Assembly: GCF_900609065.1 (NCBI RefSeq) | Contig: NZ_UXAU01000038.1 | Span: forward strand, 186,001 to 250,000 | Origin: Arthrobacter ulcerisalmonis | GTDB lineage: Bacteria; Actinomycetota; Actinomycetes; Actinomycetales; Micrococcaceae | Direction of reading: 5' to 3' | Length of the DNA: 64,000 nt | Shown here: positions 9,238 to 17,805 of the stretch, piece by piece | How positions within the stretch are numbered: the stretch's first letter is position 1 | Layout: the number at the start of each line of letters is the position of its first letter | The notes under the pieces: model-generated | Told to the model about the DNA's origin: nothing | Database searches by the model: none | What the model saw: the letters and a program-made list of their open reading frames with translations, nothing else | Made by a program: the position numbers and the translations under genes

Positions 9238-9241
9238 ACCG

Positions 9242-9309
9242 CCCTGCACAGTGAACCCTGGGTTCGTTGTGCAGGGACGGTCCCTGCACAACGAACTCGG
9301 GGTTCACTG
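9242..9309. repeat. GTTCGTTGTGCAGGGAC palindromic repeat, locus A
   Basis: Two inverted 17-nt copies, GTTCGTTGTGCAGGGAC at 9262-9278 and its reverse complement at 9280-9296, are separated by one base. An outer stem pairs CAGTGAACCC (9249-9258) with GGGTTCACTG (9300-9309). A variant copy, CCCTGCACAGTGAACC, runs 9242-9257. It fills the gap between convergent pepN and the ligase gene and probably also terminates both. The same units occur at 38462-38571. Confidence 0.8.
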
Positions 9310-9311
9310 CG

Positions 9312-10397
9312 CTACGGGACGCGGTTGAGCCACTGGTCGGTGCCGAATTGCTCCGCAACCCGCTGCTGGGCGGCCGCGAGCTCGGCCTCAGTGAGTTCGG
9401 TGGGAGTGGCAGCGTAGCGTTCGGTGAACACTTCGGTCATGGCCGCGATGATGTCGTTGCGAGCCAGCCCAGTCTGGCGCCGGAGCGGGTCCACGCGCTT
9501 CTTGGCGCTGCGGGTGCCCTTGTCCGAGAGCTTCTCCTTGCCGATCCGGAGCACCTCCACCATCTTGTCGGCGTCAATGTCGTAGCTCATGGTGACGTGG
9601 TGCAGCATGCCGCCGTTGGCCAGCCGCTTCTGCGCGGCCCCGCCAATCTTGCCCTGGTCGGTGGCGATGTCGTTGAGCGGGACGTAGAACGCCTGCACAC
9701 CGATCTTCGCCAGCGCCGCCATGACCCAGGCATCCAGGAACGGGTAGGAGTCCGCGAAGCTCAAGCCGTCCACCAGCGTCTGCGGCAGGTACAGGGAGTA
9801 CGTGATGCAGTTGCCAGCCTCCATGAACATGGCGCCGCCACCGCTGATGCGTCGCACCACTGAGATACCGTGCTTGGACACCCCGTCCGGGTCCACCTCG
9901 TTCCGGACTGATTGGAAGCTGCCAATCACTACCGACGGCTCCTGCCAGTCCCAGAAACGCAGGGTGGGGTTGCGGCGGCCCGCTCCCACTTCCTCTGCCA
10001 GCACCTCATCAAGGGCCACGTTGATCTGGGTCGGCAGGACGGTTGGGCCCATAATGTCCCAGTGATGGTCCGTCCACGCGGTCGCCTTGGCCAGGGCCCG
10101 GCGCACCGTGATGGCCACGGCCTCCGCGGAGAAGCCGAACAGGACTGCGGCGGCAGGCAGCGCGGCAGTGACGGCAGCGGCCAGGTCAGCCGCCGTCGTG
10201 GTTTCCGGAAGCCCGGTGAGGGCTCGGTTGATGTCCAGGAGCGCTTCGTCGGGTTCCAGGAAGAAGTCGCCACTGACCGAGACGTCCGCCAAGGCGCCTT
10301 CCACGACTGCGAGGTCAACCACCACAAGTTTCCCGCCAGGCACCTTGTATTCGCCGTGGAGGAGGGGGGTGGCTGCGGAACTCGATGCTTGTGTCAT
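9312..10397 (-). CDS. lplA: Lipoate-protein ligase with LplB-like accessory domain at the N-terminus
   Basis: 361 residues from the ATG at 10397, preceded by GGCAGGATGGAACC (AGGA ribosome site). Residues ~10-95 resemble the small accessory domain of lipoate ligases (HGEYKVPGGKLVVVDL, ISGDFFLEP-type segment VSGDFFLEPDEAL). The catalytic biotin/lipoate-ligase fold follows, with RFWDWQEPSVVIGSFQ, the RRISGGGAMF substrate loop and the adenylate-binding Lys in DQGKIGGAAQKR. The enzyme attaches lipoate to E2 and GcvH lipoyl domains via lipoyl-AMP. In E. coli LplA the accessory domain is C-terminal, so the order here is reversed. A role as an octanoyltransferase is possible but less likely. Confidence 0.88.
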   Translation of the reverse strand: MTQASSSAATPLLHGEYKVPGGKLVVVDLAVVEGALADVSVSGDFFLEPDEALLDINRALTGLPETTTAADLAAAVTAALPAAAVLFGFSAEAVAITVRRALAKATAWTDHHWDIMGPTVLPTQINVALDEVLAEEVGAGRRNPTLRFWDWQEPSVVIGSFQSVRNEVDPDGVSKHGISVVRRISGGGAMFMEAGNCITYSLYLPQTLVDGLSFADSYPFLDAWVMAALAKIGVQAFYVPLNDIATDQGKIGGAAQKRLANGGMLHHVTMSYDIDADKMVEVLRIGKEKLSDKGTRSAKKRVDPLRRQTGLARNDIIAAMTEVFTERYAATPTELTEAELAAAQQRVAEQFGTDQWLNRVP

Positions 10398-10428
10398 GGT
10401 TCCATCCTGCCCCACCGGCGTCGGCGCC

Positions 10429-10472
10429 AAAAAAACGCAGAAGGCCCCCCCCGATTCGGTGCGGGCCTTCTG
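10429..10472 (-). terminator. Terminator of rpmE2
   Basis: On the minus strand CAGAAGGCCC (10472-10463) pairs with GGGCCTTCTG (10447-10438) and is followed by seven U residues (A run at 10429-10435 on the plus strand), a textbook intrinsic terminator 19 bp after the gene. Confidence 0.9.
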
Positions 10473-10490
10473 GCTAAGCTCAGGCGAAAA

Positions 10491-10748
10491 TTACTTCTTG
10501 CCGCCGAAGCCCTTGAAGCGAGCGTTGAAGCGCTCGACGCGACCTGCGGAGTCCATAATGCGCTGCTTGCCCGTGTAGAACGGGTGGGACTCGGAGGAGA
10601 TTTCGACGTCGATGACCGGGTAGGTGTTGCCGTCTTCCCACTCGATGGTCTTCTTGGAGCCAACGGTGGACTTGGTGAGGAACTTTACGCCGGAAGCCAG
10701 GTCGTTGAAGACAACAGCTTCGTACTTCGGGTGGGTGTTCTGCTTCAT
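10491..10748 (-). CDS. rpmE2: 50S ribosomal protein L31, type B
   Basis: 85 residues beginning [20 protein letters not shown], a type B L31. It has no cysteines and therefore lacks the zinc-binding CxxC of type A L31. In many bacteria the type B paralogue is made during zinc limitation under Zur; I could not see a convincing Zur box in the upstream 110 bp. It is monocistronic, with its own promoter and terminator. Confidence 0.96.
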   Translation of the reverse strand: MKQNTHPKYEAVVFNDLASGVKFLTKSTVGSKKTIEWEDGNTYPVIDVEISSESHPFYTGKQRIMDSAGRVERFNARFKGFGGKK

Positions 10749-10855
10749 AATGGGGCCTTTTGTTCACGCACCTGGATTTTGCCAGTGTGCAGGTATGAAT
10801 GGGATGGTGCGCAATGCGGCCGATCGAGCAGGCACGGCAAGGGAACCAGCTACCT

Positions 10856-10885
10856 ATCATAGCGGACCGGAACCGCCCTGACGAA
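10856..10885 (-). promoter_or_regulatory. Candidate sigma-70-type promoter of rpmE2
   Basis: Reading the minus strand, TTCGTC (10885-10880) and TATGAT (10861-10856) are separated by 18 bp. The implied transcript has a leader of about 100 nt before the ATG at 10748, long enough for autoregulation by L31. Confidence 0.5.
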
Positions 10886-10911
10886 CCAACGGCGGTCAAT
10901 CCGCAGGTCAG

Positions 10912-11721
10912 CTAGTCGCGAACCCGCAGCTCCCAGAAGGCAACGGCAGAAGCTGCCGCCACGTTCAGCGAATCCACGCCGCGTCGCATGGGGATTTTGA
11001 CGGCCAGGTCGACGGCGGCAAGGGTCTCAGCGCTCATTCCTGCCCCTTCGGTGCCCAGCACCAAGGCCAGCCGCTCTGGGTTTCGGGCGGCAACCACATC
11101 GACGTCTTCGGCGTCCGGCGTGAGTTCGAGTGCGGCCACGGTGAACCCGTGCTCCTTGAGGACGGCGAGGTCCGCGGGCCAGCTTTCCAGGCGCGCCCAC
11201 GGCACCTGGAAGACGGTGCCCATGCTCACCCGGACACTGCGCCGGTACAAGGGGTCCCCGCATCGTGGCGAGACTAGGACCGCGTCTAAGTCCAGCGCGG
11301 CTGCCGAACGGAAGATGGCGCCCACGTTCGTGTGGTCCACAATGTCCTCAAGGACGGCGACTCGGCGGGCGCCCGCCAGGATCGTAGCCAGCGGCACGGG
11401 AGCGGGGCGCTGCATGGCGGCCATGGCGCCACGGTGCAGGTGGAAGCCGGTAATTTCCTCCAGGAGGGCGGCGCTGCCAATAAACGCCGGTACGTTGGGG
11501 TGGGCGGCCAAGACATCTTCAAGGTCTGCCAGCCACTTCTCCGCGAGGAAGAAGGAGCGCGGCTGGTGGCCGGCTGCGAGGGCGCGCCGCAACACCCGCG
11601 AGGACTCTGCGATGTACATGCCCTCCGCGGGTTCGCGGAGCTTCCGCAGGTGCACATCGGTCAGTTGGGTGTAATCGGAGACGCGCGGATCAGCTGCCGT
11701 CTCGAGGTAGTGGAGCGTCAC
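10912..11721 (-). CDS. TrmH/SpoU-family RNA methyltransferase
   Basis: 269 residues from GTG at 11721, whose GTGA overlaps the stop of the upstream TSUP gene. An N-terminal substrate-binding domain (VTLHYLETAADPRV to about residue 110) precedes the SPOUT catalytic domain. SPOUT motifs visible are EDIVDHTNVGAIFRSAAAL (motif 1), LVLGTEGAGMS (motif 2) and IPMRRGVDSLNVAAASAVAF (motif 3), which form the knotted SAM site. Members 2'-O-methylate tRNA or 23S rRNA; the exact target cannot be read from sequence. A longer in-frame start reaching 12237 exists but runs across the TSUP gene and is not credible. Confidence 0.92.
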   Translation of the reverse strand: MTLHYLETAADPRVSDYTQLTDVHLRKLREPAEGMYIAESSRVLRRALAAGHQPRSFFLAEKWLADLEDVLAAHPNVPAFIGSAALLEEITGFHLHRGAMAAMQRPAPVPLATILAGARRVAVLEDIVDHTNVGAIFRSAAALDLDAVLVSPRCGDPLYRRSVRVSMGTVFQVPWARLESWPADLAVLKEHGFTVAALELTPDAEDVDVVAARNPERLALVLGTEGAGMSAETLAAVDLAVKIPMRRGVDSLNVAAASAVAFWELRVRD

Positions 11722-12503
11722 TTCAGCAGGTTGGCGATCATGAAGCCCAGCGCCACCAGGCCCAGGACGAAGATCACGCCGCGGAGTACCGCAGGCTTGA
11801 GCTTGCGTCCTACCTTCGCGCCCATCAAGCCGCCAATGGTGGAGCTGATGGCGATCAGCAGGACAACCCACCAGTTGATCCGATCGAACGCGAAGAGCAG
11901 GTAGGAAACGGCTGCCACCACGTTGACGCCGAGGACCAGGAAGTTCTTCATGGCGTTGGCGTTTTGGATGCTGCCGCTGAGGAAGATCCCCAGGATGCCC
12001 ACCAGCAGGATGCCCTGGGCCGCCACGAAGTATCCGCCGTAGACGCCCGCCAGGTAGACCAGCACCACCAGGAGCACGCCGTGGTGTTTGTCCTTGGCAG
12101 CCTGCGCGGGGTCGGCTTCGCGCTGCCGGACCCAGGCCTGGAGTTTGGGTTGAAACATCACCATCAGCAGTGCAACCACCAGCAGGACGGGCGCAACGTA
12201 GTGGAAGACCTTCTCCGGGAGGTGCAGCAGGAGCCACGCGCCGGAGATGCCGCCCAGGAGCGAGGCGGGCAGCAGTTTCAGCAGCTGCCGGCCACGGCCC
12301 TTGATTTCTTTGCGATACCCGTAGGCACCAGCCGCGCCCCCGGCCACCAGGCCCATGGCGTTGCTCATGGAGGCCACCACGGGCGAAATCCCGAGCGCAA
12401 TAAGCACGGGGAAGGTCACCAGCGTGCCGGAGCCCACCACGGCGTTGATGGTGCCAGCCCAGAGGCCGGCGACGAACACGAAAATACTGCTCAGAAGGTC
12501 CAT
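11718..12503 (-). CDS. TSUP (TauE/SafE) family membrane transporter
   Basis: 261 residues with about eight hydrophobic helices and duplicated TSUP halves: FVAGLWAGTINAVVGSGTLV near the start and a YLAGVYGGYFVAAQGILLV repeat in the middle. Members export sulfite, sulfoacetate or related organosulfur anions; the substrate is not predictable here. It lies 18 bp after the ABC ATPase gene and overlaps the RNA methyltransferase gene by 4 bp. Confidence 0.9.
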   Translation of the reverse strand: MDLLSSIFVFVAGLWAGTINAVVGSGTLVTFPVLIALGISPVVASMSNAMGLVAGGAAGAYGYRKEIKGRGRQLLKLLPASLLGGISGAWLLLHLPEKVFHYVAPVLLVVALLMVMFQPKLQAWVRQREADPAQAAKDKHHGVLLVVLVYLAGVYGGYFVAAQGILLVGILGIFLSGSIQNANAMKNFLVLGVNVVAAVSYLLFAFDRINWWVVLLIAISSTIGGLMGAKVGRKLKPAVLRGVIFVLGLVALGFMIANLLK

Positions 12504-12521
12504 GACGACGGCCCCTTGAGA

Positions 12522-13307
12522 TCAGCGAAGAGCGACGGCGGAATACCGGCCGTCATTGACACTGACACTGAGCTCAAGCCCGAAGGTCGCACTGAGGTTG
12601 GCGCCGGTAAGAACCTCGGTGATGGGTCCAGCGGCAACCACCGCTGCATCCCGGAGCAACATGGCGTGGGTGAAGCCTGGCGGTACTTCTTCCAGGTGGT
12701 GCGTTACAAGGACCATTGCTGGTGCTGCCTCATCCCGGGCCAGTTCACTGAGCCGGTGAACCAGGTCCTCGCGGCCGCCCAGGTCAAGCCCCGCTCCGGG
12801 CTCGTCAAGGAGGAGGAGTTCAGGATCGGTCATCAGGGCGCGCGCGATCTGGACACGTTTCCGCTCGCCTTCTGAGAGGGAGGCAAACTTCCGGTTCAGG
12901 AACGGTCCCATCCCCCACTGGTTCAGCAGTCGGAAGGCGCGCCGTTCGTCGTCGCGCTCGTAGCCTTCGCGCCAGCGCCCGGTGACGCCGTATGCGGCCG
13001 TGACCACCACGTTGAGGACGGTTTCGCTCTCGGGGATCTGGTTGGCCAGCACTGCGGAGGACAGGCCAATCCGCGGCCGTAATTCGAAGACGTCGACGGC
13101 GCCGAGCACCTCGTCGAGGATCCCGGCCGTTCCACTGCTGGGGTGTAGCCGGGCGGCAGCGATCTGGAGGAGCGTCGTTTTTCCGGCGCCGTTGGGGCCA
13201 AGGATGACCCACCGCTCGCCTTCGTTGACCTCCCAATCGACCTTGTCGAGGAGCGTCTTTGCGCCCCGCACAACGCTGACTGCGGCCAATTCCAGAACTT
13301 CGCTCAT
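12522..13307 (-). CDS. ABC transporter ATP-binding protein without an adjacent permease
   Basis: 261 residues from the ATG at 13307. Walker A is GPNGAGKTT, the signature is LSEGERKR (Glu in place of the usual Gly of LSGGQ), Walker B is LLLLDEPGAG and the switch His follows in LVTHHLEE. No ABC permease gene is nearby, so the transport partner is unknown; the downstream TSUP protein is a secondary carrier. A weaker ATG lies 6 bp upstream (13313). A TAGTGT box 8 nt before 13307 supports a leaderless start. Confidence 0.87.
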   Translation of the reverse strand: MSEVLELAAVSVVRGAKTLLDKVDWEVNEGERWVILGPNGAGKTTLLQIAAARLHPSSGTAGILDEVLGAVDVFELRPRIGLSSAVLANQIPESETVLNVVVTAAYGVTGRWREGYERDDERRAFRLLNQWGMGPFLNRKFASLSEGERKRVQIARALMTDPELLLLDEPGAGLDLGGREDLVHRLSELARDEAAPAMVLVTHHLEEVPPGFTHAMLLRDAAVVAAGPITEVLTGANLSATFGLELSVSVNDGRYSAVALR

Positions 13308-13315
13308 AGGCATAG

Positions 13316-13321
13316 ACACTA
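13316..13321 (-). promoter_or_regulatory. -10 box TAGTGT, leaderless ABC ATPase promoter
   Basis: On the minus strand TAGTGT ends 8 nt before the ATG at 13307 and no Shine-Dalgarno is present. Confidence 0.4.
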
Positions 13322-13429
13322 GGACAAAACGGGCACTGACTGATAACTGGAGGGTCATCTTCGCAGCTCACCACCGCGGCAGCCCCACGACTCCCCCGCA
13401 ACAGGTCCGAGGGCCGCCACACGGCTGAC

Positions 13430-13435
13430 TAAGAT
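13430..13435 (+). promoter_or_regulatory. -10 box TAAGAT, leaderless serB promoter
   Basis: TAAGAT ends 7 nt before the ATG at 13443 and there is no purine-rich ribosome site in the gap. Confidence 0.55.
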
Positions 13436-13442
13436 TGCAGGC

Positions 13443-14327
13443 ATGACTTCGAATGTGACAGCTGTCAGCTACGGCCCCACAGTAAGCTCCGACGCGCTGG
13501 ATCTGCTCCGCTCAACGCTCTCTGCTCACGGTGCTGTTGTGGGCGTGGAAGCTGATTCCGGTGACGCGCGTTATCAGGTTCACAGCATCGAGCTGACGGT
13601 ACCGGAGTCAGGGCTCGCCGATCTTCGCAGCGGCGTGGCGGCTGCTGCCCTGGTCGGGATGGACACGGCCTTGGTGCCGGCCGAGTTGCGCAGCGCAGCC
13701 CGGAAGCTGCTGATCATGGACGTCGACTCCACCTTGATCCAGCAGGAAGTCATCGAACTTTTGGCAGCCCATGCGGGCAAGCGCGAGGAAGTCGCGGCCG
13801 TGACCGAAGCTGCCATGCGCGGTGAGCTGGATTTCGCCCAGAGCCTGCACGCCAGGGTGGCAGTCCTCGCCGGGCTGCCGTCCGACGTCGTTACCTCCGT
13901 CCGCGAGGAGGTGCTGCTCAGTGCCGGGGCGGCGGAGCTGGTGGCGGCTTTCAAAGCAGCCGGGCATGTTGTTGCGGTGGTTTCTGGCGGCTTCAACCAG
14001 ATCCTCGCCCCGATTGCGGCCGAGCTGGACCTGGATTACTGGCAGGCGAATGAGCTGGAGATCGTGGACGGCAAGCTAACCGGCAAGGTGCTTGGCGCCG
14101 TGGTTGACCGGGCCGCCAAGGAAAAATACTTGCGTGAATGGGCCGCCGCGGAGGGCATTGCCATGGAACACACGGTGGCGGTGGGCGATGGCGCCAACGA
14201 TCTCGACATGCTGGGCGCGGCGGGAATCGGCGTGGCGTTCAATGCCAAGCCTGCGGTCCGGGCTGTTGCTGATTCCGCCATCAACATGCCTTACCTGGAC
14301 GCCGTCCGGCACATCGCCGGCGTCTAG
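13443..14327 (+). CDS. serB: Phosphoserine phosphatase
   Basis: 294 residues. An ACT-like N-terminal region (~1-80) precedes the HAD phosphatase core. HAD motif I is MDVDSTLIQQE with the nucleophile Asp and acid-base Asp, motif II is VVSGGFNQI, motif III is the Lys of the AAKEKYL region, and motif IV is VGDGANDLDML. The enzyme makes L-serine from O-phosphoserine. The gene is monocistronic, bounded by a leaderless-type promoter and a very strong terminator. Confidence 0.95.
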   Translation: MTSNVTAVSYGPTVSSDALDLLRSTLSAHGAVVGVEADSGDARYQVHSIELTVPESGLADLRSGVAAAALVGMDTALVPAELRSAARKLLIMDVDSTLIQQEVIELLAAHAGKREEVAAVTEAAMRGELDFAQSLHARVAVLAGLPSDVVTSVREEVLLSAGAAELVAAFKAAGHVVAVVSGGFNQILAPIAAELDLDYWQANELEIVDGKLTGKVLGAVVDRAAKEKYLREWAAAEGIAMEHTVAVGDGANDLDMLGAAGIGVAFNAKPAVRAVADSAINMPYLDAVRHIAGV

Positions 14328-14337
14328 TTGACAGACA

Positions 14338-14387
14338 AGAAAGCGCCCGGTCGGTTGCCTGTGAAGGCAACCGACCGGGCGCTTTTT
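14338..14387. terminator. Strong bidirectional terminator between serB and an SDR gene
   Basis: A perfect 19-bp stem (14342-14360 with 14365-14383), GTGA loop, and flanking A and T runs (TTTTT at 14383-14387) let it stop transcription from both convergent genes. Confidence 0.93.
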
Positions 14388-14399
14388 CGCGTGGTGAGC

Positions 14400-15164
14400 C
14401 TAGCTTGCGGACTCTTCGCCGGACTTGCCGAAGTAATCGGCACCGCCGGCGTATTCGGTGTGGCCCGATTCGACGTCGGCGGTTGCCATGCTGGCCACGA
14501 CCTCGGCGAATTCGGCGACTGAGTAAAGCTTGCCGGCCTCGGCCCGGCGTGCCTCAATGGCGCCGGGGGTGGAACGGTCCAGGAGCGTTGCGGTGACAGT
14601 TCCTTCGATCATGTCGCCGGACACCACCACCAGGGTGATGCCCTTGTCTGCGAGGCTGGGGACGAGTTCCCGGAGGGCGTCCTCCCCTGCGCGCTTGCTG
14701 CGGGCGACGCCCTCATAGGCGGGCATGGTGGGAACCGAATCGATGAAGTGCGCCTGGTGGCTGGTGACGAACACCACGCGTGAACCCTCGGCCATGACGG
14801 GAACAGCGGCGTTCAACATGGCCACCTGGGCGTCCCTGTTGAGCTTCAACGCATAGTCGTCACCCATGCCGGCTTCCATCCCGCCGGAAGCGTTCAATAC
14901 CAACAGGTCCAGGCGGCCGAAGTTCTCCATGGCAGCGCTGGCCAGGGCGTGAACGCCCTCCTCGCTGGTCAGGTCGGCGCCAATTGCTACGGCGCGGCCG
15001 CCTGCAGCCTCGATTCCTGCCACCACCTTGTTGGCCCGCGGTGCCTTCTGGCGGTAGTTGACCACCACTGCGGCTCCCTGCGCTGCCAGAATGGTGGCCA
15101 CATCGGCTCCGATGCCACGGGAGGATCCAGTGACGATCGCGGTCTTGTTGTCCAGCAGTCCCAT
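14400..15164 (-). CDS. SDR-family oxidoreductase
   Basis: 254 residues from the ATG at 15164, preceded by AAGGAG 6 bp upstream. The classical SDR Rossmann motif is TGSSRGIG; NASGG replaces the NNAG-type motif; the catalytic Ser lies in VFVTSHQAHF. The YxxxK region is YEGVARSKRAGE: Tyr is six residues before Lys rather than four, so the canonical Tyr is displaced or replaced. The product is a cytosolic NAD(P)H-dependent reductase-like protein of unknown substrate. It lies 120 bp downstream of fabG on the same strand and may be co-transcribed. Confidence 0.85.
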   Translation of the reverse strand: MGLLDNKTAIVTGSSRGIGADVATILAAQGAAVVVNYRQKAPRANKVVAGIEAAGGRAVAIGADLTSEEGVHALASAAMENFGRLDLLVLNASGGMEAGMGDDYALKLNRDAQVAMLNAAVPVMAEGSRVVFVTSHQAHFIDSVPTMPAYEGVARSKRAGEDALRELVPSLADKGITLVVVSGDMIEGTVTATLLDRSTPGAIEARRAEAGKLYSVAEFAEVVASMATADVESGHTEYAGGADYFGKSGEESAS

Positions 15165-15284
15165 GGGGCTCCTTCGTTTGAAACGTAAAAATTGCTTTCG
15201 GCCTGCCACCCATCATGCCAGCGGAGGCGGTCGAATCCCTGGTCCAATCTCCTCCATGAAGGCTGGACCACCAGACGTCGGGGC

Positions 15285-16070
<786 letters not shown>

Positions 16071-16155
16071 CTATCGTCCGGCCCCGCCTGCGTTTGGGCG
16101 CAACTGCCGATGGTGCGAGAATTAGGAAGAAGCCTTTGGAGTGTGATCAAACACC

Positions 16156-16608
16156 GTGACCCTCGAAAATCATGCGGGAGCCGCCAAGCCGGGCCAACCT
16201 GATCGGTTTGCGGGCGACGCGGAAGTACACAGCATCACTGGAGCTGGCAGCAGCCATTCCGAGGCGATGCGGCAACGGATGCGCAAGTATGCACTGGCCA
16301 TGGGTATCAGGATGGTATGCCTGGTCCTTGTTTTCGTGGTGGACGGTTGGTTCAAGATCGTGGTGATTGCCGGCGCCGTGTTCCTCCCCTGGGTTGCCGT
16401 CCTGATCGCTAATGGCGGGGACTTGGCGGCCAAGCCCAGTGAACTCCTGATTGACTCGGCACCGCTATCCGAACTGGACAGCCCGGAGCCCCCGCCGGCA
16501 TATGCCGCTGGTAGTGAAGTTTTCGAAGGCGAGATCCTGTCCGATGACGTGCTGCAGGGCGAAGTGATCGAGGACGACGACACCCCAGACCCGAGGACCA
16601 CCACGTGA
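16156..16608 (+). CDS. DUF3099 membrane protein
   Basis: 150 residues from GTG 16156. The core HSITGAGSSHSEAMRQRMRKY is followed by two closely spaced hydrophobic helices (about residues 49-65 and 70-85), typical of actinobacterial DUF3099 proteins. The C-terminal ~65 residues are acidic and probably disordered. Function is unknown. Its TGA overlaps the next GTG (GTGA), and the operon continues into SURF1, so a link to respiratory-chain assembly is possible but only by context. Confidence 0.85.
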   Translation: MTLENHAGAAKPGQPDRFAGDAEVHSITGAGSSHSEAMRQRMRKYALAMGIRMVCLVLVFVVDGWFKIVVIAGAVFLPWVAVLIANGGDLAAKPSELLIDSAPLSELDSPEPPPAYAAGSEVFEGEILSDDVLQGEVIEDDDTPDPRTTT

Positions 16609-16871
16609 GTATTTTTGACCTGGCAGCAGGATCAGGGTCTCCTGCGTCCGCGCCCGGAGCCATCTGCGCCCGGAAAGCCTGCCGGGCGCAGGCTTCGTGG
16701 CAACTCCTCTGGAACAACCCCAAAATTCACACCCCGGAACGGCGCAAAATCTGGCTCGCCTGCCAGGAGCACCGGAGCTGGCTGGAAGACTACCTGCAGA
16801 CGCGCGGTCTGTGGAAAGACACGATTGAGCTGCCGGCCACCCCGGCACACGGCACCCTGGAGCAGGACTGA
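16605..16871 (+). CDS. Small conserved Cys/Trp-rich actinobacterial protein, function unknown
   Basis: 88 residues starting at GTG 16605 (4-bp overlap with the DUF3099 gene) and ending one base before the SURF1 ATG (TGAATG). Cysteines at about 21 and 26 (CARKAC) and 53 (ACQEHR), the last next to a His, could bind a metal, but this is a guess. I recognise it only as a short protein encoded beside SURF1 in Micrococcaceae. Overlaps on both sides make co-expression nearly certain. Confidence 0.75.
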   Translation: MSIFDLAAGSGSPASAPGAICARKACRAQASWQLLWNNPKIHTPERRKIWLACQEHRSWLEDYLQTRGLWKDTIELPATPAHGTLEQD

Positions 16872-17753
16872 ATGTACCGTTTTCTCTTTTCCAGCAAGTG
16901 GCTGGGATACCTACTGCTCGCTGCCATCTTCGCGACGGCCTGCGTGTTCCTGGGCCGCTGGCAGATGGACCGGCGCGCTGAAACGCTTGCAGAAATCGAC
17001 CGTGTGGTCACGAACTATTCGGCAACACCCATTCCCTTCTCTGCAGCCAAGGACCAGTTCGCCGCCCTGGATCCCGCCAAAGAGTGGACCCAGGTGGAAG
17101 TCACCGGCAGCTATGATCCTGCCGGCGAACGGATTGTCCGGAACCGGCCGCTCAACGGGCAACCGGGGTATGAAGTGGTGGTTCCGTTCCGGCTGACGTC
17201 AGGCGAAACAATCGTCATTGATCGCGGTTGGCTGCCCATCGGCAACAACAATCCTGGCAGGCCGGACTCGATCCCTGCCCCACCCACCGGAACCGTGACC
17301 GCCGTCGTACGCCTGCAACATGGTGAGCCGGAGCTCCAGCGGGGCGCCCCGGAAGGCCAGCTCGCCTCCATTGACCTGCCCACCTACTCGAGTGAACTCG
17401 GCTATCCGCTCATGACGGGCGCCTACGGACAGTTGGCCAGCGAGACCCCGGCCGTTGCCGAGATGCCGTTTCCCTTCCCGAAGCCAGCCACCGAGGAGGG
17501 GACACACCTGTCCTACTCGCTGCAGTGGTTCGCGTTCGGCGTCCTGATGTTCATCGGGTTTGGGTATGCGGCCCGGCAGCAGGCCAGGAACGCCGCGATC
17601 GACGCCGAGGCGGATGCGGCGGAAGGGCTTCCGGAGGGAACCACCCACGCAGCTGCTGCCGCGTGGCGGCCACGGCCCGCGCCCGTGCGCAAACGGCGGC
17701 ACCCCACGTCGGAGGACGAGGAAGACGCACTTCTGGACGCGCAGGGCTACTAG
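16872..17753 (+). CDS. SURF1-family cytochrome c oxidase assembly protein
   Basis: 293 residues. The SURF1 pattern is clear: an N-terminal helix (WLGYLLLAAIFATACVFLGRWQ, residues ~10-30), a soluble domain with EWTQVEVTGSYDP and IVIDRGWLPIG, and a second helix near 215-235 (WFAFGVLMFIGFGYAA). SURF1 helps insert heme A into cytochrome oxidase subunit I in the membrane. The acidic and Arg-rich tail after residue 240 is typical of actinobacterial forms. Heme A synthesis genes ctaA and ctaB lie elsewhere in this window. Confidence 0.93.
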   Translation: MYRFLFSSKWLGYLLLAAIFATACVFLGRWQMDRRAETLAEIDRVVTNYSATPIPFSAAKDQFAALDPAKEWTQVEVTGSYDPAGERIVRNRPLNGQPGYEVVVPFRLTSGETIVIDRGWLPIGNNNPGRPDSIPAPPTGTVTAVVRLQHGEPELQRGAPEGQLASIDLPTYSSELGYPLMTGAYGQLASETPAVAEMPFPFPKPATEEGTHLSYSLQWFAFGVLMFIGFGYAARQQARNAAIDAEADAAEGLPEGTTHAAAAAWRPRPAPVRKRRHPTSEDEEDALLDAQGY

Positions 17754-17785
17754 GCACAAGCCGCAGGACCCGGCCGCGGCGCGGT

Positions 17786-17804
17786 CGGTTCCTGCGCGGA
17801 ACCG
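17786..17804. terminator. Weak hairpin between SURF1 and ABC-F genes
   Basis: CGGTTCC (17786-17792) pairs with GGAACCG (17798-17804) across a 5-nt loop in the 52-bp gap between convergent genes; the stem is short and there is no U tract. Confidence 0.35.
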
Positions 17805-17805
17805 C

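Noticed and set aside
10912..12237. 441-residue extended version of the RNA methyltransferase
   Set aside because: The first ~170 residues come from out-of-frame translation of the TSUP gene; GTG 11721 with the GTGA overlap is the natural start.
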